Shown: in pieces, positions 6,567-7,919 of the stretch | Position numbering within the stretch: the stretch's first letter is position 1 | Layout: every line of letters starts with the position of its first letter | From: Planctomycetia bacterium | GTDB taxonomy: Bacteria > Planctomycetota > Planctomycetia > Pirellulales > UBA1268 | NCBI GenBank assembly: GCA_009919445.1 | Contig: RGBY01000109.1 | Coordinates: forward strand, 1-7,919 | Direction: 5' to 3' | Length of the DNA: 7,919 nt | The notes under the pieces: model-generated | Seen by the model: only the letters and a program-made list of their open reading frames with translations | Told to the model about the DNA's origin: nothing | Databases searched by the model: none | Translations under genes and position numbers: made by a program

Positions 6567-6595
6567 TTGAGGGCGGTCAAAAGACGGCCTAGAAT
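6567..6595 (+). promoter_or_regulatory. Sigma-70-like promoter of the tRNA-Ser gene
   Basis: TTGAGG (6567-6572, four of six matches to the -35 consensus) and TAGAAT (6590-6595, five of six matches to the -10) are separated by exactly 17 nt. A start near 6602 would lie about 9 nt before the mature tRNA. Confidence 0.7.
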
Positions 6596-6610
6596 GACAG
6601 GGTTGCCCAC

Positions 6611-6693
6611 GGAGGGTATGCGAATTGGCCAGCGGTCTGACTCGAAATCAGATGCCCCGAAAGGGGTTGAGGGTTCGAATCCCTTGCCCTCCG
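6611..6693 (+). tRNA. tRNA-Ser(CGA)
   Basis: A class II tRNA that decodes UCG. The acceptor stem GGAGGGT (6611-6617) pairs with GCCCTCC (6686-6692), with discriminator G at 6693, the usual serine base. The anticodon stem TCTGA/TCAGA (6636-6640, 6648-6652) encloses the loop CTCGAAA, with anticodon CGA at 6643-6645. A long variable arm, CCCC-GAAA-GGGG, and a T loop TTCGAAT confirm the serine type. The 3' CCA is not encoded (CCT follows), so it must be added after processing. The gene has its own promoter and terminator and appears to be a single-gene unit. Confidence 0.97.
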
Positions 6694-6730
6694 CCTTGGT
6701 GCCTCTCGATTGATTCGGGATACACCACCC

Positions 6731-6760
6731 AAAAGCCCCGGGATTCATCCGGGGCTTTTT
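6731..6760 (+). terminator. Intrinsic terminator of the tRNA-Ser gene
   Basis: AAAAGCCCCGG (6731-6741), loop GATTCAT, CCGGGGCTTTT (6749-6759) form a perfect 11-bp stem whose lower part is A-T and which runs into a TTTTT tract. It stands 38 nt after the tRNA. The symmetric A and T runs would let it work from the minus strand as well. Confidence 0.9.
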
Positions 6761-6963
6761 CGTGCGCCAGCCCGCTCCGCAACGGCTCCAGCCGGTCGCC
6801 GTTCCCGATAGCCCTTTAAAATATGAGGCCAGACGCCTGCCAAAGCAGGGCTTGCCTCGCGGAATGGCCGATCCCTACTATTGGGAATTGTTAGGGGATT
6901 GTGAGCAAATGGCCTAGGCCGGTCCTTTCGAGGGGCTGTCTGGCAGTGCTGAAGGGTGGTTTG
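6761..6963. other. Spacer between the tRNA terminator and the lipoprotein gene
   Basis: No gene is supported. It holds an A/T-rich patch TTTAAAATAT (6816-6825), a hairpin CCTGC-CAAA-GCAGG, an imperfect dyad ATCCCTA (6871-6877) / TAGGGGAT (6892-6899), and the perfect 10-bp palindrome GGCCTAGGCC (6911-6920), 44 nt before the lipoprotein start. The palindrome could be an operator; no -35/-10 pair is clear. Confidence 0.35.
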
Positions 6964-7344
6964 ATGCGAAGACGATTGCTTTTCCGCGGCATCTGTCTGA
7001 TCGCTGGCGTTGCGGCCCTCATCACCGGCTGTTTTCGGGCAGAGCAGGCACCACTTGCAGCGGCCGCAACAACTGGGCAGTGTGTGGCCTTGCAGCCTAA
7101 GGTGACGTGGCGGCGGAAGCCACTGTCGCTGCGAACGCTGGGGCGGGTCATGCAGGCTTCCCGGACGCCTGTCGATGGCAAGCAGCCGCCCATTTCCCGG
7201 GCCGTTGTCAGCTGGGCTGCTCCGGCTGTGCTGCCTGACGGCATCGATCAATCAACCGATCTTGATCGGCTCGGCGACATTCTCTTCCACCGTGTCAGTG
7301 GTGCCGGTCAACCACCAGCGGATCTCGCGATTTTAAATCACTGA
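6964..7344 (+). CDS. Small putative lipoprotein
   Basis: A 126-residue protein that I do not recognise. The start is set at the ATG at 6964, not the in-frame GTG at 6901: it follows GAAGGG (6951-6956) by 7 nt and begins a textbook lipoprotein signal. That signal has basic MRRR, a hydrophobic core LLFRGICLIAGVAAL, and lipobox ITGC with the lipid-bearing Cys23. The mature part, about 100 residues, has an Ala-rich start, then VTWRRKPLSLRTLGRV, a Pro-rich stretch and DLDRLGDILFHRV. It has no further membrane span, one extra Cys at about residue 40, and no known motif. Codon choice looks like that of the neighbours. The final 50 nt overlap the 3' end of the RNase D gene on the other strand, which lowers confidence. 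An outer- or inner-membrane anchored periplasmic protein is inferred. Confidence 0.55.
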   Translation: MRRRLLFRGICLIAGVAALITGCFRAEQAPLAAAATTGQCVALQPKVTWRRKPLSLRTLGRVMQASRTPVDGKQPPISRAVVSWAAPAVLPDGIDQSTDLDRLGDILFHRVSGAGQPPADLAILNH

Positions 7345-7919
7345 TCCGTAATGAGGCCCGGCCAGCGAGTAGGTCGTCGATCAGGTCGCCAACCACCTCT
7401 GCCCGCCAGCCTTGGGTAAGGGCAGGGGGTGGGCCATCAGTTCCGCCTGCCAGTTTGTAAGCCAGCAGTTCACGCATGTCGCTGGCCGTGCCGAGCAGGG
7501 CCGGAGCAATTTCCTCTTGCCGGCAGAGGCCCCCGATGGCCGTGGCCAGAAACTGCCCCAGCACATTCACCTGGGCCGGTGGTGCCCGGTGCTTTTCTCC
7601 GCCGGGCAGCTCGTCGTCGGGCAAAGCGAGGCCGCGGTCAATGGCATCTGCGATGGCCGGCAGAATATGCCGAAGGTCTGATCGCTGCATGCCGCGGATG
7701 GCAGCAATCTGTTGCGGATCGGCATTCTTGCGTTTGCAGAGTTCCACCAGCAGGTCATCTCGGAGCACGCGTTTGGGTGGCATGTCTCGGGCGTCGGCCA
7801 CACTGTCTCGCCAGTGCCAGAGTTCCCGGGCGATGGCCAGCTCTCGTCTGTTGAGCCCATTGAGCCCCGACACTCGCCGCCAGCGTTTTCGGGTGAACGA
7901 GGCCTCAACCACATCCATC
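7295..7919 (-). CDS. rnd: Ribonuclease D, C-terminal part with HRDC domain (5' partial)
   Basis: The frame is open to the right edge, so the N-terminal 3'-5' exonuclease domain with its DEDD residues is outside the window. Residue numbers count from the Met at 7918, which is probably internal. The segment RKRWRRVSG (10-18), which precedes the helicase-and-RNase-D C-terminal (HRDC) domain, is diagnostic. The domain itself (about 22-97) contains LAIARELWHWRDSVADARDMPP, VLRDDLLVELCKR and IAAIRGM. A second helical region (115-190) follows, as in long RNase D proteins, closing with GWRAEVVGDLIDDLLAGRASLRI. RNase D trims the 3' ends of tRNA and other stable RNA precursors in the cytosol. The tRNA-Ser gene 600 bp away is probably coincidental. 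The stop region overlaps the lipoprotein gene tail to tail. Confidence 0.9.
   Translation of the reverse strand, partial: MDVVEASFTRKRWRRVSGLNGLNRRELAIARELWHWRDSVADARDMPPKRVLRDDLLVELCKRKNADPQQIAAIRGMQRSDLRHILPAIADAIDRGLALPDDELPGGEKHRAPPAQVNVLGQFLATAIGGLCRQEEIAPALLGTASDMRELLAYKLAGGTDGPPPALTQGWRAEVVGDLIDDLLAGRASLRISDLKSRDPLVVDRHH

Noticed and set aside
6488..6748. Minus-strand frame covering the antisense of the tRNA (GKGFEPSTPFGASDFESDR)
   Set aside because: This is the well-known false protein made by translating the complement of tRNA-Ser; the tRNA explains the sequence fully.
6611..6760. tRNA-Ser gene as an integration site for a mobile element
   Set aside because: No second copy of the tRNA 3' end, no integrase and no other mobile gene is seen in the window.
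6745..7251. Minus-strand frame of 168 residues opposite the lipoprotein
   Set aside because: It is Arg/Pro/Ser-rich without hydrophobic core, and it runs through the terminator stem; the + strand frame with a lipobox is the better candidate.

Overview
The window looks like bacterial chromosome from a planctomycete, probably of the Pirellulaceae type. This is inferred from the GC-rich, loosely packed layout, the style of the glycosyltransferase and RNase D, and the large sandwich-domain protein at the left edge. No rRNA or other phylogenetic marker is present, so the placement is tentative.

Left part (1-2012): the 3' part of a long + strand gene ends at 1243. It encodes beta-sandwich / carbohydrate-binding-like domains with a basic C-terminal tail. 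It converges on a two-gene minus-strand unit: a 100-residue protein of unknown function followed, with an 8-nt overlap, by a HIT-family nucleotide hydrolase. A 7-bp GNRA-loop hairpin lies between the convergent stops. The start of the small protein has a strong Shine-Dalgarno that is part of a perfect inverted repeat.

Central part (2158-6217): three minus-strand genes are joined by 4-nt stop/start overlaps (GTGA and ATGA). In transcription order they are a short-chain-dehydrogenase-type thioester / fatty-acyl reductase, a condensation-superfamily acyltransferase with an intact HHxxxDG motif, and a membrane family 2 glycosyltransferase. Together they suggest a pathway that reduces an acyl thioester, esterifies an alcohol and adds a sugar, meaning an unusual lipid or glycolipid. 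This is the most interesting content of the window. The product cannot be read from the sequence. Downstream of the operon is a 72-bp run of four small palindromes.

Right part (6218-7919): a roughly 390-bp spacer without genes holds several predicted hairpins and then a good sigma-70-like promoter. That promoter drives tRNA-Ser(CGA), which ends at a clear intrinsic terminator. Further right is a small putative lipoprotein gene on the + strand. Its 3' end overlaps, tail to tail, the 3' end of a minus-strand ribonuclease D gene that runs off the right edge.
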